Source: Flavobacterium sp. MC2016-06 (GTDB taxonomy: Bacteria > Bacteroidota > Bacteroidia > Flavobacteriales > Flavobacteriaceae). From it: 64,000 nucleotides of DNA. Shown here in pieces: positions 50,093-59,208 of the stretch. Numbering within the stretch: the stretch's first letter is position 1; every line of letters begins with the position of its first letter. The stretch spans positions 15,419 through 79,418 of the forward strand of contig NZ_WMID02000024.1 of assembly GCF_009711165.2 (NCBI RefSeq), written 5' to 3'. Under the pieces are notes generated by a model that was not told where the DNA came from, ran no database searches, and saw only the letters and a list, made by a program, of their open reading frames with translations. A program made the translations under genes and the position numbers.

Positions 50093-51055
50093 TTATCTTC
50101 CGCCTAAAAATAGATTAACAATAATGTCTGAAATCAACGAGATCATACATACTGTCAATAATATTGAAAGTAAAAATGTACTTAGCGCCAGTTTTTTTAA
50201 TTCTGGATCTAAAAGTTTAGGGTTTTGGTTTTTATAAACGGTAATTAAATGTTTTGTTAAAGGTATATAAGCTAATAAAAACAGATATTGATCGAAGTTG
50301 TAATCGCTTAAAATAGCAAAAATCACCACCAAAAGCATCGCTGTTATGATTAGCGAAAAATGATAAATTTTAGCTTTTGAACCTCCAATTTGAACTACAA
50401 TAGTGTTTTTTCCTGATTTTCTGTCTGATTCTTCATCGCGCATATTGTTTAGGTTTAAAACTCCAACACTCAATAAGCCAATAGAAACCGCTGGTAAAAT
50501 TAAAAGCGGATCAATTTCTTTTGAATATAAAAAGTTTACGCCCAACGTACTTACAAGTCCGAAGAAAATAAAAACAAAAATATCTCCAAAACCTCTGTAT
50601 CCGTATGCTGAGTTTCCAACTGTATATTTAATTGCAGAAGCTATTGCTGCGATTCCTAGCAATAAGAAAAAGATGGAATAGGTAAAATTATCTTTCCCGA
50701 ATGCGAAATAAATTAAAGTAATGGCTGAAAATAAAGTCAATACCGAAGTAATTATAATCGCCTTTTTCATTTCTTGAGGCGTAATTTTTCCGCTTTGAAT
50801 GGCTCTTTGCGGTCCAACACGATCTTCATTATCAGTACCTTTTACACCATCACCGTAATCATTTGCAAAGTTTGATAATACTTGCAGACCCAGTGTTGTA
50901 AGGAGCGCAAAACCCAAAATTTTCCAGCTGAATACTTCTGTTGGCGTATTGATGGTTTCTGTTGGGTTTGATAAGGCGTAGATACTTCCAACTATAATTC
51001 CAGAAACTGATAAAGGCAATGTGCGCAATCTTGCGGCTTCAATCCAATGTTTCAT
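50093..51055 (-). CDS. menA: 1,4-Dihydroxy-2-naphthoate prenyltransferase
   Basis: This is a 320-aa inner-membrane prenyltransferase attaching the polyprenyl tail in menaquinone synthesis. It has about nine transmembrane helices. The aspartate-rich substrate site is NFANDYGDGVKGTDNEDR (about 64-81), and the second is LNNMRDEESDRKSGKNT (about 201-217). Length and motifs match MenA rather than UbiA. It lies downstream of menB on the same strand. Confidence 0.93.
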   Translation of the reverse strand: MKHWIEAARLRTLPLSVSGIIVGSIYALSNPTETINTPTEVFSWKILGFALLTTLGLQVLSNFANDYGDGVKGTDNEDRVGPQRAIQSGKITPQEMKKAIIITSVLTLFSAITLIYFAFGKDNFTYSIFFLLLGIAAIASAIKYTVGNSAYGYRGFGDIFVFIFFGLVSTLGVNFLYSKEIDPLLILPAVSIGLLSVGVLNLNNMRDEESDRKSGKNTIVVQIGGSKAKIYHFSLIITAMLLVVIFAILSDYNFDQYLFLLAYIPLTKHLITVYKNQNPKLLDPELKKLALSTFLLSILLTVCMISLISDIIVNLFLGGR

Positions 51056-51077
51056 TCTTTTCTTTGTTTAATTTTTG

Positions 51078-51136
51078 TTTCAAGTTTCAGGTTTCAAGTT
51101 TCATGTTCCGGCACTTGAAACCTGAAACTTGAAACT
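51078..51136. repeat. Inverted repeat of GTTTCAAGTTTCAGG
   Basis: GTTTCAAGTTTCAGGTTTCA pairs with TGAAACCTGAAACTTGAAAC across a short loop, between menB and menA. The heptamer GGTTTCA in it is the unit of the tandem repeat at 63879. Confidence 0.75.
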
Positions 51137-51155
51137 ATTTTTTAAACTTAGTAGT

Positions 51156-51989
51156 TTACGGAAGCCATTTATTTTCTCCGAAATTTGGTTTTCTTTTTTC
51201 TAAAAAGGCATTTCTTCCTTCTTTTGCTTCTTCTGTCATGTAGGCTAAACGAGTAGCTTCACCGGCAAAAACTTGTTGTCCGACCATTCCGTCGTCTGTT
51301 AAGTTCATGGCAAATTTCAGCATTTTTATAGAAGTTGGTGATTTTTGAAGAATTTCCTGTGCCCACTCATAAGCAGTTGCTTCAAGTTCGTCATGAGGAA
51401 TTACAGCATTTACCATTCCCATATCCATAGCTTCTTGAGCAGAATAATTTCTTCCTAAAAAGAAAATCTCACGTGCTTTTTTCTGACCTACCATTTTAGC
51501 TAAGTAAGCAGATCCGTAACCACCATCAAAACTAGTTACATCGGCATCTGTTTGTTTAAAAATAGCGTGTTCTTTACTTGCCAAAGTCATATCGCAGACT
51601 ACATGCAAACTATGTCCGCCGCCAACTGCCCAACCCGGAACAACTGCAATAACTACTTTTGGCATAAAACGAATTAAACGCTGTACTTCAAGAATGTTCA
51701 AACGATGTTGCCCATCTTCTCCAACATAACCTTGATGTCCGCGCGCATTTTGATCGCCTCCGCTGCAAAAAGAATAAACGCCATCTTTTGTTGATGGGCC
51801 TTCTGCAGAAAGCAGCACTACTCCTATTGAAGTATCTTCTTGTGCGTCGTAAAAAGCTTGGTATAATTCTGAAGTTGTTTTTGGTCGAAATGCGTTTCTA
51901 ACATTTGGTCTGTTGAAAGCTATTCTTGCAACTCCGTTACATTTTTTATAGGTTATGTCTTCAAATTCTCTGGCAGTAATCCAATCCAT
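51156..51989 (-). CDS. menB: 1,4-Dihydroxy-2-naphthoyl-CoA synthase
   Basis: This is a 277-aa crotonase-fold enzyme that closes the second ring of naphthoquinone from o-succinylbenzoyl-CoA. Motifs: RIAFNRPNVRNAFRPKT, the oxyanion-hole segments YSFCSGGDQNARG and VVPGWAVGGGHSLHVVCDMT, and TSFDGGYGSAYLAKMVGQKKA with the catalytic Asp/Tyr region. The C-terminal LEKRKPNFGENKWLP is typical of MenB. No men gene precedes it within 780 bp, so it may head the menB-menA transcript. Confidence 0.95.
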   Translation of the reverse strand: MDWITAREFEDITYKKCNGVARIAFNRPNVRNAFRPKTTSELYQAFYDAQEDTSIGVVLLSAEGPSTKDGVYSFCSGGDQNARGHQGYVGEDGQHRLNILEVQRLIRFMPKVVIAVVPGWAVGGGHSLHVVCDMTLASKEHAIFKQTDADVTSFDGGYGSAYLAKMVGQKKAREIFFLGRNYSAQEAMDMGMVNAVIPHDELEATAYEWAQEILQKSPTSIKMLKFAMNLTDDGMVGQQVFAGEATRLAYMTEEAKEGRNAFLEKRKPNFGENKWLP

Positions 51990-52644
51990 TTGTTTTATTT
52001 TAAATAATTATAGCGTAAAAATAAAGCATTTTTACATTTTTACCTACTCTATTTTATTTTAGTAGACACTAAAATAACTCCTTATGTTAACAATTGGAAT
52101 CTGATAACAAAAAATAACATTTTTTAACATGGGTTTTAAAAATTTATGAGTAATTTTACATCCTAGAAATCAATGTAATACATTTTATTTTATTGATTTT
52201 GGATTGATTTTCTTTCACTGATTTATTAACCTAAAAAATGATTTTTTTGAGAAAATTTAAAAAATTTGTCGCTCATTTTTTTACGGTTTTTATTAGTAAA
52301 CCTTCGATTAATGAGCAAATGATTTATGTATTTGTCGAAACTACAAAAAGGAAATAGTAACACCTAAGGTTAAATGTTAGAATTGTATCTATAACTTAGT
52401 ATCAGAATGATTACGAAAAGAGGAAAAAATACTAATTGACACTTTCTAAAAGTTATTTTTTTAAACCAATGGAAAAGCCGTGAAATTGATTTTTTGCTTT
52501 TGAAATAAATATATTTAATTGTTTAAAGACATATCAAATCGAGAAGTAATTTCTAAAATCTATAAAGCTGTTATTTCTTGTATGGATTCGAATTATTTTA
52601 TTTCTGTTTTTTTTTAATTACAATTTTTTTTAAAACTAGAATAA

Positions 52645-52680
52645 AAAGAGAGAGGCTGCTTGTAATGAGCAGCCTTTCTT
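52645..52680. terminator. GC-rich hairpin downstream of cvfB
   Basis: GGCTGCT / AGCAGCC with a 7-nt loop. T-rich tracts on both strands make it a possible terminator for cvfB (minus) or for an unseen plus-strand transcript. Confidence 0.65.
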
Positions 52681-52707
52681 GTTGATAAATATTAAATTCC
52701 AAAAAAT

Positions 52708-52756
52708 AAATTCCAAATTCCAATACACTATTAAAAGTATTGGAATTTGGAATTTA
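52708..52756. repeat. Inverted repeat AAATTCCAAATTCCAATAC
   Basis: Perfect 19-bp arms separated by 11 bp, just downstream of the cvfB stop. Confidence 0.75.
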
Positions 52757-52776
52757 AATATTTGAATTTTAAGATC

Positions 52777-53634
52777 TTAATTCTCTTTTACAAGATATAT
52801 TCCGTCTTCTTTAATTTCTATGAGTTTTTCTTTATATAAAGCTCCGATTGCTTTTTTGAAAGTTTTTTTACTCATTTTCAACACCGTTTTAATGTCTTCT
52901 GGATGCGAATTATCATTTAGACGTAAAAAACCGCGATTGGCTCTTAATTCGTCTAAAATCTTCTCTGCATTTGGCTCAATACTCTGATAACCTTGTATTT
53001 GCAAAGCAACATCAATTTTATTATCAGGACGTATATTTTTAATATAACCGCGCATTCTGTCACCAGTTCTTATTGCATCATCATATACTTCATCTTTATA
53101 CAATAATCCTTTGTGCTGCTCATTAATAATTACATTAATACCAATTTCTGTAATATGCGAAACAATTAAATCTACTTCTTCGTCTTTTTCAACGGTTAAA
53201 TTGTCATTGTTCAAAAACTGATTGGTTTTACTTGAAGCTACCAAACGTTTTGTTTTTTCATCCATATAAAGGTAAACCAAATAACGTTTTCCCTTTTCCA
53301 TTGGACGAGCTTGCTCTTTAAACGGAACCAGAATGTCTTTTTCCATTCCCCAGTCCATAAATGCACCAACTTGATTGATGTAATTTACTCTCAAAAGTGC
53401 AAATTCATTCAATAAAATATACGGTTCAAGAGTTGTAGCAACTGGGCGCTGCTCGTGGTCTAAATAAACAAAAACGACAAGTTCTTCGCCGATTTCAAAT
53501 TCATTTGGAACGTATTTATTAGGTAATAATATGTCGTGAATTCCCTCTGGATCTTGTTCTGGATTGCCTAAAAACAAACCAACTTTGGTATCACGTAATA
53601 TAATAAGTGTATTGTATTTTCCTATTTCGATCAT
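52777..53634 (-). CDS. CvfB-like S1 RNA-binding protein
   Basis: This is a 285-aa protein with tandem S1-like OB folds (about 1-65, 70-140 and 145-215) and a C-terminal winged helix (about 225-285, MSKKTFKKAIGALYKEKLI). The pattern GAFMDWGMEKDILVPFKEQ is the S1 signature of the family. CvfB affects virulence-factor expression in Gram-positive bacteria and binds RNA; its role in Bacteroidota is not defined. The upstream minus-strand TACATTTG provides a promoter. Confidence 0.88.
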   Translation of the reverse strand: MIEIGKYNTLIILRDTKVGLFLGNPEQDPEGIHDILLPNKYVPNEFEIGEELVVFVYLDHEQRPVATTLEPYILLNEFALLRVNYINQVGAFMDWGMEKDILVPFKEQARPMEKGKRYLVYLYMDEKTKRLVASSKTNQFLNNDNLTVEKDEEVDLIVSHITEIGINVIINEQHKGLLYKDEVYDDAIRTGDRMRGYIKNIRPDNKIDVALQIQGYQSIEPNAEKILDELRANRGFLRLNDNSHPEDIKTVLKMSKKTFKKAIGALYKEKLIEIKEDGIYLVKEN

Positions 53635-53679
53635 TATAATATTGTTCTAAGCTGTAAAAGCAGCTAAGTTTTGCTGGTG

Positions 53680-53687
53680 CAAATGTA
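53680..53687 (-). promoter_or_regulatory. -7 element TACATTTG of the cvfB-like gene
   Basis: TACATTTG on the minus strand lies 45 bases before the ATG. A small hairpin AGCTG / CAGCT lies in the leader between them. Confidence 0.5.
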
Positions 53688-53771
53688 CGAAGTTTGAAAA
53701 TGGTAAAGCGAAAAAAATAGTCATTAAAGAAAGCTATTAAAGATCTTTTTTTAGTTTATATGTTTTTTAAT

Positions 53772-53779
53772 TAAATTTG
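53772..53779 (+). promoter_or_regulatory. -7 element TAAATTTG of the M28 peptidase gene
   Basis: TAAATTTG lies 24 bases before the ATG at 53804. Confidence 0.5.
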
Positions 53780-53803
53780 AGAAACTAATTCAATCCCAAA
53801 TCA

Positions 53804-55153
53804 ATGAAAAAACACCTTTTTTATTCCATTTTTGCAATTTCGCTCTTTACCCAAATTTCGTTTGCACAAGTATCTGAAGACCCAGAAATAAAAAAAATGA
53901 TTACCGAAGTAAAAGCCGATAATCTTGAAGTTACGATAAGAAAACTGGTTTCTTTTGGAACTAGACATACGCTGAGTGATCCTAAAAACAAAACAAGAGG
54001 AATTAGTGCTGCACAACAATGGATAAAATCTGAGTTTGATAAATATGCTTTAGAATCTGGTGGAAGATTGACTTCTAAAATTGACTATTTTACGGTTAAA
54101 GCAGATGGGAAAAGAATTCCGGCAGACAGCGAAGTTGCAAATGTTATGGCAATTTTAAAAGGAACTGATCCTAATGATGATCGGGTACTTATTATAAGTG
54201 GGCATCTAGATTCTCGAGTTACCGATGTTATGAATGTAAAGGCTGATGCTCCTGGCGCAAATGATGACGGTTCTGGCGTTGCTGCTGTTATAGAATTGGC
54301 TAAAATTATGAGTAAAAGATCTTTTCCTGCTACTATAATTTTTGTTGCTGTAACTGGTGAAGAACAAGGTCTTTACGGAGCTAGACATCTTGCAGAAGTG
54401 GCAAAAGAATCAAAATGGAATATTGTCGCGATGTTAAATAACGATATGATTGGTAATAGTTTATCAAGCGGTACTAATCTAAGAGATAATACACAAGTTA
54501 GGATTTTTAGCGAAACGATTCCGTATTTAGAAACGGAGGATGAAGCTAAAATGCGTAAAGCAACTAATAGAGACAATGATAGTCCGTCGAGATTATTGGC
54601 ACGTTATATTAAAACCGTCACAGAGCAATATGTAGATCAACTGAAAGTGAAATTGGTTTATAGAAACGATCGTTTTTTACGTGGAGGCGATCATACGCCT
54701 TTTAGCCAAAATGGTTTTACTGCGGTTCGTTTTTGCGAGTTAAACGAAAATTTTGATCATCAGCATCAAGATTTACGAACAGAAAATGGTACCAAGTTTG
54801 GTGATCTTCCTGAATTTATGGATTTTGATTATTTAAGAAAAAACACTTGCGCTAATTTAGCGACTTTAGCTAATTTGGCTTGGTCTCCAAAAGCACCTGT
54901 AAATGTTGGTATTGAAGTAAAAAATCTTTCTAATTCTTCTACTCTTTTATGGAGTGCACCAGAAGGAAAGGAACAATATGGATATCAAATTTTAATGAGA
55001 GAAACATCTTCTTCTCATTGGGAAAAAACATTTTTCGTAAAAGAAACTAAAGCCGAAATTCCTTATTCTAAAGATAATTACTTTTTTGCTGTGCAAACTG
55101 TAGACGCTTTGGGACATGCGAGTCTGCCTGTTTTTCCTATTCCAATAAGATAA
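53804..55153 (+). CDS. Secreted M28-family zinc aminopeptidase
   Basis: This is a 449-aa protein with a signal peptide ending SFAQ (about residue 23). The zinc ligands of the M28 fold are in SGHLDSR (about 135), ANDDGSGVAAV, the catalytic TGEEQGLYGARH, NNDMIGN and the final GGDHTPF. A C-terminal FnIII-like domain (about 365-449, NVGIEVKNLSNSSTLLWSAP) is typical of secreted flavobacterial peptidases. It probably degrades extracellular peptides. No T9SS-type sorting domain is seen. Confidence 0.92.
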   Translation: MKKHLFYSIFAISLFTQISFAQVSEDPEIKKMITEVKADNLEVTIRKLVSFGTRHTLSDPKNKTRGISAAQQWIKSEFDKYALESGGRLTSKIDYFTVKADGKRIPADSEVANVMAILKGTDPNDDRVLIISGHLDSRVTDVMNVKADAPGANDDGSGVAAVIELAKIMSKRSFPATIIFVAVTGEEQGLYGARHLAEVAKESKWNIVAMLNNDMIGNSLSSGTNLRDNTQVRIFSETIPYLETEDEAKMRKATNRDNDSPSRLLARYIKTVTEQYVDQLKVKLVYRNDRFLRGGDHTPFSQNGFTAVRFCELNENFDHQHQDLRTENGTKFGDLPEFMDFDYLRKNTCANLATLANLAWSPKAPVNVGIEVKNLSNSSTLLWSAPEGKEQYGYQILMRETSSSHWEKTFFVKETKAEIPYSKDNYFFAVQTVDALGHASLPVFPIPIR

Positions 55154-55170
55154 AGTTTATCCTAAATATA

Positions 55171-55195
55171 AAAAGCGCCTAATAGGCGCTTTTAT
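55171..55195. terminator. Bidirectional terminator after M28 peptidase and DUF2853 genes
   Basis: AAAAGCGCCTA / TAGGCGCTTTT lies between convergent genes. Confidence 0.85.
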
Positions 55196-55217
55196 TTTTT
55201 AAGTTCACAAATACTTA

Positions 55218-55559
55218 TTATTTGTAAATACTTTCTTTTTTAAAATGTACTGTCAGTAAATAATAAACAACAGCTCTGTATTTATGCTTGTTAGATTTAC
55301 CATATTGATCTAAGACGCTAGCAATTGCTGCATTTAGTTCTGGACTATCTTTTAAGCCTAACTTCTTAATTAAGAAATTCTTCTTTACAGTATCTAATTC
55401 CGATTGTTGTGTACCTGCAACTGTTGATGCATCTGCATTATAAATAGATGGTCCACACCCAATTGTTACTTTTGTCAATAAATCCATGTTTGGAGTTACG
55501 CCGCATTTGTCTTTTAAATCTGCTGCATACTTTGTAATCAATTCTTGTCTTGCACTCAT
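55218..55559 (-). CDS. DUF2853 family protein
   Basis: This is a 113-aa small cytoplasmic protein. It has the family's motifs CGVTPNMDLLTKVTIGCGPS and SELDTVKKNFLIKKLGL, and ends HKYRAVVYYLLTVHFKKES. No biochemical function is established for the family. It is transcribed alone between the M28 peptidase terminator and menD. Confidence 0.85.
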   Translation of the reverse strand: MSARQELITKYAADLKDKCGVTPNMDLLTKVTIGCGPSIYNADASTVAGTQQSELDTVKKNFLIKKLGLKDSPELNAAIASVLDQYGKSNKHKYRAVVYYLLTVHFKKESIYK

Positions 55560-55661
55560 AATAAAGTTTAATATTGGTTATTATAATTAATTACCAAATT
55601 AAAGTATTATTTTCTTACAAAACATATTTATTAGTAAATTTTAACAAAAATTAACTTACAT

Positions 55662-57323
55662 TTAATTTAACTCTTTAAAATACTGCTTTAAAATAACGTC
55701 ATTCTCATAAGTTGGTGTAAAAACTTCAAGAATGCTAGGCGCTTCATTTTGGTTGTACAATGTTTTAATATTTTCTTCTAATGAATTCAAATCTGATGAA
55801 GCGTAATAATTAAAACCATACATTTTAGCCAAATGTTCTGCCGTTAAATGATGTGAGGTTTCAAAATAAGTATTAAAAACAGGTTTTTCTTCATGTCCTG
55901 GTAAAATTCTAAAGATTCCTCCTCCTCCATTATTAATTAAAATAATCTTGAAATTTTTAGGAATATAAGAATTCCACAAAGCATTACTATCGTATAAAAA
56001 GCTAATATCACCTGTAATAAAAACATTCTGCTTAACATTTCCTACTGATGCTCCAATTGCTGTAGATGTACTTCCGTCAATACCACTTGTACCACGATTA
56101 CAAAAAACTTCGATTGAAGGGTCAATATGTATTAATTGTGCATAGCGAATAGCCGAACTATTACTTATTTGAAGCTGACTGTTTACGGGTAAAGATTCGA
56201 TTACTTTTTCAAAAACTTTAAAATCAGAAAACTGAACTTTCTTAAGATATTCTTGTCTTCTAATTTTTCTTAATTCATAAATTGCATTCGTTTTCGAAAA
56301 ATAATCACTTGCCGTTAAAGCTGTTTTTGAGAATAAATCGGTAAAAAAATCATTTGGCTGCATTACAAAATGCTTAGTTAAAGCATTAAATGTATCATAA
56401 ACTCTTAATGTATCTATATGCCAATGATTTGCAGGTTTATATTTTCGTAAAAATGCTTTTATGCGTTTAGAAACAATCATGCCACCAAAAGTCACTAAAA
56501 TATCTGGCTGAAAATCTTTAAAATCAACATCTTCAAAGGGTGTAATTAAAGTATCAATACTATTAATAAAACTTGGATGATGTAAATTTGAAGTCGTTTC
56601 TGTTAGTACTACAACTGACGGATCTGCAGCAAAATATTCTATTATTTTTTCGTCGATTGTATTGGCTTCGTTTACGCCAACTAAAATTAATTTGCGTTTT
56701 GCGTTATTCCAAACAGAAACAAATTCTTCACTATTTTCTATAGTTTTGGTTTCTAAAGGAAATTCTAAAGTCGTAATTTTTGAAGTCACAGAAAGTGCAT
56801 CAACCGTTTCGTACAAAGGTTCTTCAAAAGGAGCATTGATATGAACTGGACCTTTTTTTAGAACAGCCGTTTCAATTGCTTTATTGATTTTTAAATCATT
56901 TTCTACAGATGCTTCTTCGGTTAAATTGGCATTGTAAACAGAATGATTTTCATAAACATTCTGCTGGCGAATCGTTTGTCCGTCACCAATATCTATTTTA
57001 TTTTGCGGACGGTCTGCCGAAATTACAATTAATGGAATCTGACTGTAAAATGCTTCTGCAACTGCTGGATAATAATTTAATAATGCTGATCCTGAAGTAC
57101 AAACCACAGCAGTTGGCTGTTTGGTCTGCTGGGCAATTCCTAACGCAAAAAAGGCCGCACAACGCTCATCGGCAATGCTGTAACATTTAAAATTAGGGTT
57201 TTGAGCAAAACCTATCGTTAAAGGTGCGTTTCTTGATCCTGGAGAAATTATAATATTGGTGATGCCTTTGGCGGAACAAATCTCGATAATGCTTTGTGCA
57301 AGCGGTATTTTGGGGTAAATCAT
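55662..57323 (-). CDS. menD: SEPHCHC synthase (2-succinyl-5-enolpyruvyl-6-hydroxy-3-cyclohexene-1-carboxylate synthase)
   Basis: This is a 553-aa thiamine diphosphate enzyme of menaquinone synthesis, joining isochorismate and 2-oxoglutarate. N-terminal motifs: IISPGSRNAPLTIGFA and VVCTSGSALLNYYPAVAEAF, then VISADRPQNKIDIGDGQTI. The C-terminal ThDP site has FCNRGTSGIDGSTSTAIGAS and FITGDISFLYDSNALW, with INNGGGGIF. Length is normal. It belongs with menB, menA and menC on the same strand, though other genes lie between. Isochorismate synthase and menE are not in the window. Confidence 0.95.
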   Translation of the reverse strand: MIYPKIPLAQSIIEICSAKGITNIIISPGSRNAPLTIGFAQNPNFKCYSIADERCAAFFALGIAQQTKQPTAVVCTSGSALLNYYPAVAEAFYSQIPLIVISADRPQNKIDIGDGQTIRQQNVYENHSVYNANLTEEASVENDLKINKAIETAVLKKGPVHINAPFEEPLYETVDALSVTSKITTLEFPLETKTIENSEEFVSVWNNAKRKLILVGVNEANTIDEKIIEYFAADPSVVVLTETTSNLHHPSFINSIDTLITPFEDVDFKDFQPDILVTFGGMIVSKRIKAFLRKYKPANHWHIDTLRVYDTFNALTKHFVMQPNDFFTDLFSKTALTASDYFSKTNAIYELRKIRRQEYLKKVQFSDFKVFEKVIESLPVNSQLQISNSSAIRYAQLIHIDPSIEVFCNRGTSGIDGSTSTAIGASVGNVKQNVFITGDISFLYDSNALWNSYIPKNFKIILINNGGGGIFRILPGHEEKPVFNTYFETSHHLTAEHLAKMYGFNYYASSDLNSLEENIKTLYNQNEAPSILEVFTPTYENDVILKQYFKELN

Positions 57324-57385
57324 TCTGATGGCGTATTACTTTTTTTAAGAAAATCTAAAGTCCTAGATTTCTTCTTTATATAGTA

Positions 57386-57393
57386 CAAAGTTA
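57386..57393 (-). promoter_or_regulatory. -7 element TAACTTTG of menD
   Basis: TAACTTTG on the minus strand leaves a ~60-base leader before the ATG. Confidence 0.45.
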
Positions 57394-57458
57394 CAAACTT
57401 CGTATTTGATTTAACTTATAAATAGGAAGATATTAAGCCCATTTTTAGAAAAAGGGAA

Positions 57459-57466
57459 TATATTTG
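57459..57466 (+). promoter_or_regulatory. -7 element TATATTTG of the thioredoxin-like gene
   Basis: TATATTTG lies 33 bases before the ATG at 57500. Confidence 0.5.
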
Positions 57467-57499
57467 TAAAATCGATTTTTTAATAAAAACAGACACTTT

Positions 57500-58675
57500 A
57501 TGCGTTTCTTATATATATATATTCTTTTTATTTCATTGCAGACTATAAATGCTCAAAATCAATTCGTTCCTATTGATGTACCGTATAAAACTGCTTTAGA
57601 AAATGCAAAAAATCAAAGAAAACCTATCTTTATAATGCTTTACGCAGATTGGTGTCCGCATTGTAATTTAATGAAAAGTGAAGTTTTCAGTGATCCTGCT
57701 GTAATTGATTTTTTAAACCAAAACTATATCTGTACTTGGAAAAATATTGAAAAAGAAGAAGGAATTGCACTAAAAAATAAATTTAATACCAAATCACTGC
57801 CAACGTTTTTGTTTCTTGATGCTAATGAAACGCTTCTATATGCTTTAAAAGGCGAAATGAAAAAGGCTGAATTTATGACTGAAGCCAATTCTGCTTTAAA
57901 TCCAAAACTGCAATTGCCTTATTTAGAAAAAGAGTTCCTTGCTGATCCGAGTAATTCAACTAAATATTTTACTTACTTGAATACGCTGAAAAAAGGAAAA
58001 GATAGAACCGATTTATCTCCGCCTACGCACATATATCTTAATACGCAGTCTGATGCTCAATTAATAAGCGAAACCAATTGGCGCGTAATTGCAAATGGCG
58101 TAACAGATATAAAATCGAGAGAATTTCAATTTGTTTTAAATCATCAAAAAGAATTTGCAGCTGTGGCTTCTCAAAATCGAGTTGATCGTAAAATTGAAAG
58201 TATTGTAAATGAATTGCTTCGTCCTTTGGTTGATAATTTAGATACTATAAACTATTATAAACAAAGAGAAGTGGCAAAATCTATACGTTTACAAAAAACA
58301 GACTCTTTGGTTTTTAAATTTGATTTAACTTTGGCTGAAAGAACTGAAAAATGGGATTTCTATAAAAAAGTAACTCTTGAGGATACTCAAAAATTTGTTT
58401 GGAATGATGCTAGTTTTCTAAAAGATATTGGACAAACGTATTTAAAGCATATTAAAGATACTGATGCTTTAAAAAAATCTATTCTTTGGGTAAAACATTC
58501 TATAGAAATAAACAATTCTTATGATGGAAATTTACTTTTAGCAAGGCTTTATACTAAAATAAAAGATAAAAAATCGGCTTTAAAATATGCTAAAGATGCC
58601 AAAGTAATCTGTACAGAAATGACTTGGAGTACCAAAGAAGTTGACACTTTACTGGCAGAATTAGGAGCTAAATAA
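57500..58675 (+). CDS. Exported thioredoxin-fold protein
   Basis: This is a 391-aa protein with a signal peptide (MRFLYIYILFISLQTINAQ). A thioredoxin-like domain spans about residues 25-135, with the redox motif YADWCPHCNLMK (CxxC at about 52-55) and the cis-proline segment SLPTFLFLD. The remaining ~250 residues are helical with TPR-like character and end in KHSIEINNSYDGNLLLARLY. It probably acts in the periplasm as a thiol reductase or isomerase. The substrate is unknown. Confidence 0.85.
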   Translation: MRFLYIYILFISLQTINAQNQFVPIDVPYKTALENAKNQRKPIFIMLYADWCPHCNLMKSEVFSDPAVIDFLNQNYICTWKNIEKEEGIALKNKFNTKSLPTFLFLDANETLLYALKGEMKKAEFMTEANSALNPKLQLPYLEKEFLADPSNSTKYFTYLNTLKKGKDRTDLSPPTHIYLNTQSDAQLISETNWRVIANGVTDIKSREFQFVLNHQKEFAAVASQNRVDRKIESIVNELLRPLVDNLDTINYYKQREVAKSIRLQKTDSLVFKFDLTLAERTEKWDFYKKVTLEDTQKFVWNDASFLKDIGQTYLKHIKDTDALKKSILWVKHSIEINNSYDGNLLLARLYTKIKDKKSALKYAKDAKVICTEMTWSTKEVDTLLAELGAK

Positions 58676-58703
58676 TACCCAAAAAACATAATAAAAACAA
58701 ACC

Positions 58704-59201
58704 ATGAACGTAACGCTAAGACCAGCAACAATAAACGATTTGCAAAAAATACTAGACATTGTAAATCATTCTATCCTGCATACAACTGCCAATTATAGTT
58801 ATGAAATTCAGACTTTAGAAGTGCAGACTAAATGGTTTGAGGATAAAACTGCTAAAAACCTGCCTATAGTTGTTGCCGATTTAGATGGCGAAGTGGTTGG
58901 TTTTGGAAGTTATGGGCAATTTAGAGAGAAAATTGGTTATCAATTTACGGTTGAACATTCGGTTTATGTAGTTGATAATGTGATTGGAAAAGGTGTTGGT
59001 TCTAAATTATTATTAGAATTAATTCGTTTGGCTAAAGAACAAGGTTATCATGTAATGATTGGCGCCATTGATGCCGATAATGCTGGAAGTATTGCTTTTC
59101 ACGAAAAATTCGGATTTGTGGTAACAGGAACAATCCGCGAAGTGGGATATAAATTTGATCATTGGCTGGATTTGGTTTTTATGCAGTTGATATTGAAGTG
59201 A
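58704..59201 (+). CDS. GNAT acetyltransferase (phosphinothricin/methionine sulfoximine type)
   Basis: This is a 165-aa GNAT enzyme. It matches the PAT/MddA-type group: LRPATINDLQKILDIVNHSI, VVGFGSYGQFREKIGYQFTVEHSVYV, the acetyl-CoA loop VIGKGVGSKLLLELI and the end GAIDADNAGSIAFHEKFGFV with W-L-D-L-V-FMQ. Members acetylate phosphinothricin-like or methionine sulfone analogues and related amino acids; the native substrate here is not known. It begins 28 bp after the thioredoxin-like gene. Confidence 0.88.
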   Translation: MNVTLRPATINDLQKILDIVNHSILHTTANYSYEIQTLEVQTKWFEDKTAKNLPIVVADLDGEVVGFGSYGQFREKIGYQFTVEHSVYVVDNVIGKGVGSKLLLELIRLAKEQGYHVMIGAIDADNAGSIAFHEKFGFVVTGTIREVGYKFDHWLDLVFMQLILK

Positions 59202-59208
59202 TTTTTTT

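Larger units (their letters stand above)
51990..52776. other. 787-bp AT-rich gap between menB and cvfB
   Basis: This holds a terminator hairpin at 52645-52680, a 19-bp-arm inverted repeat at 52708-52756 and one 39-aa ORF on the plus strand at 52238-52357 (MIFLRKFKKFVAHFFTVFIS..., basic and hydrophobic) with no clear promoter. The ORF is not supported enough to call a gene. Confidence 0.5.
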
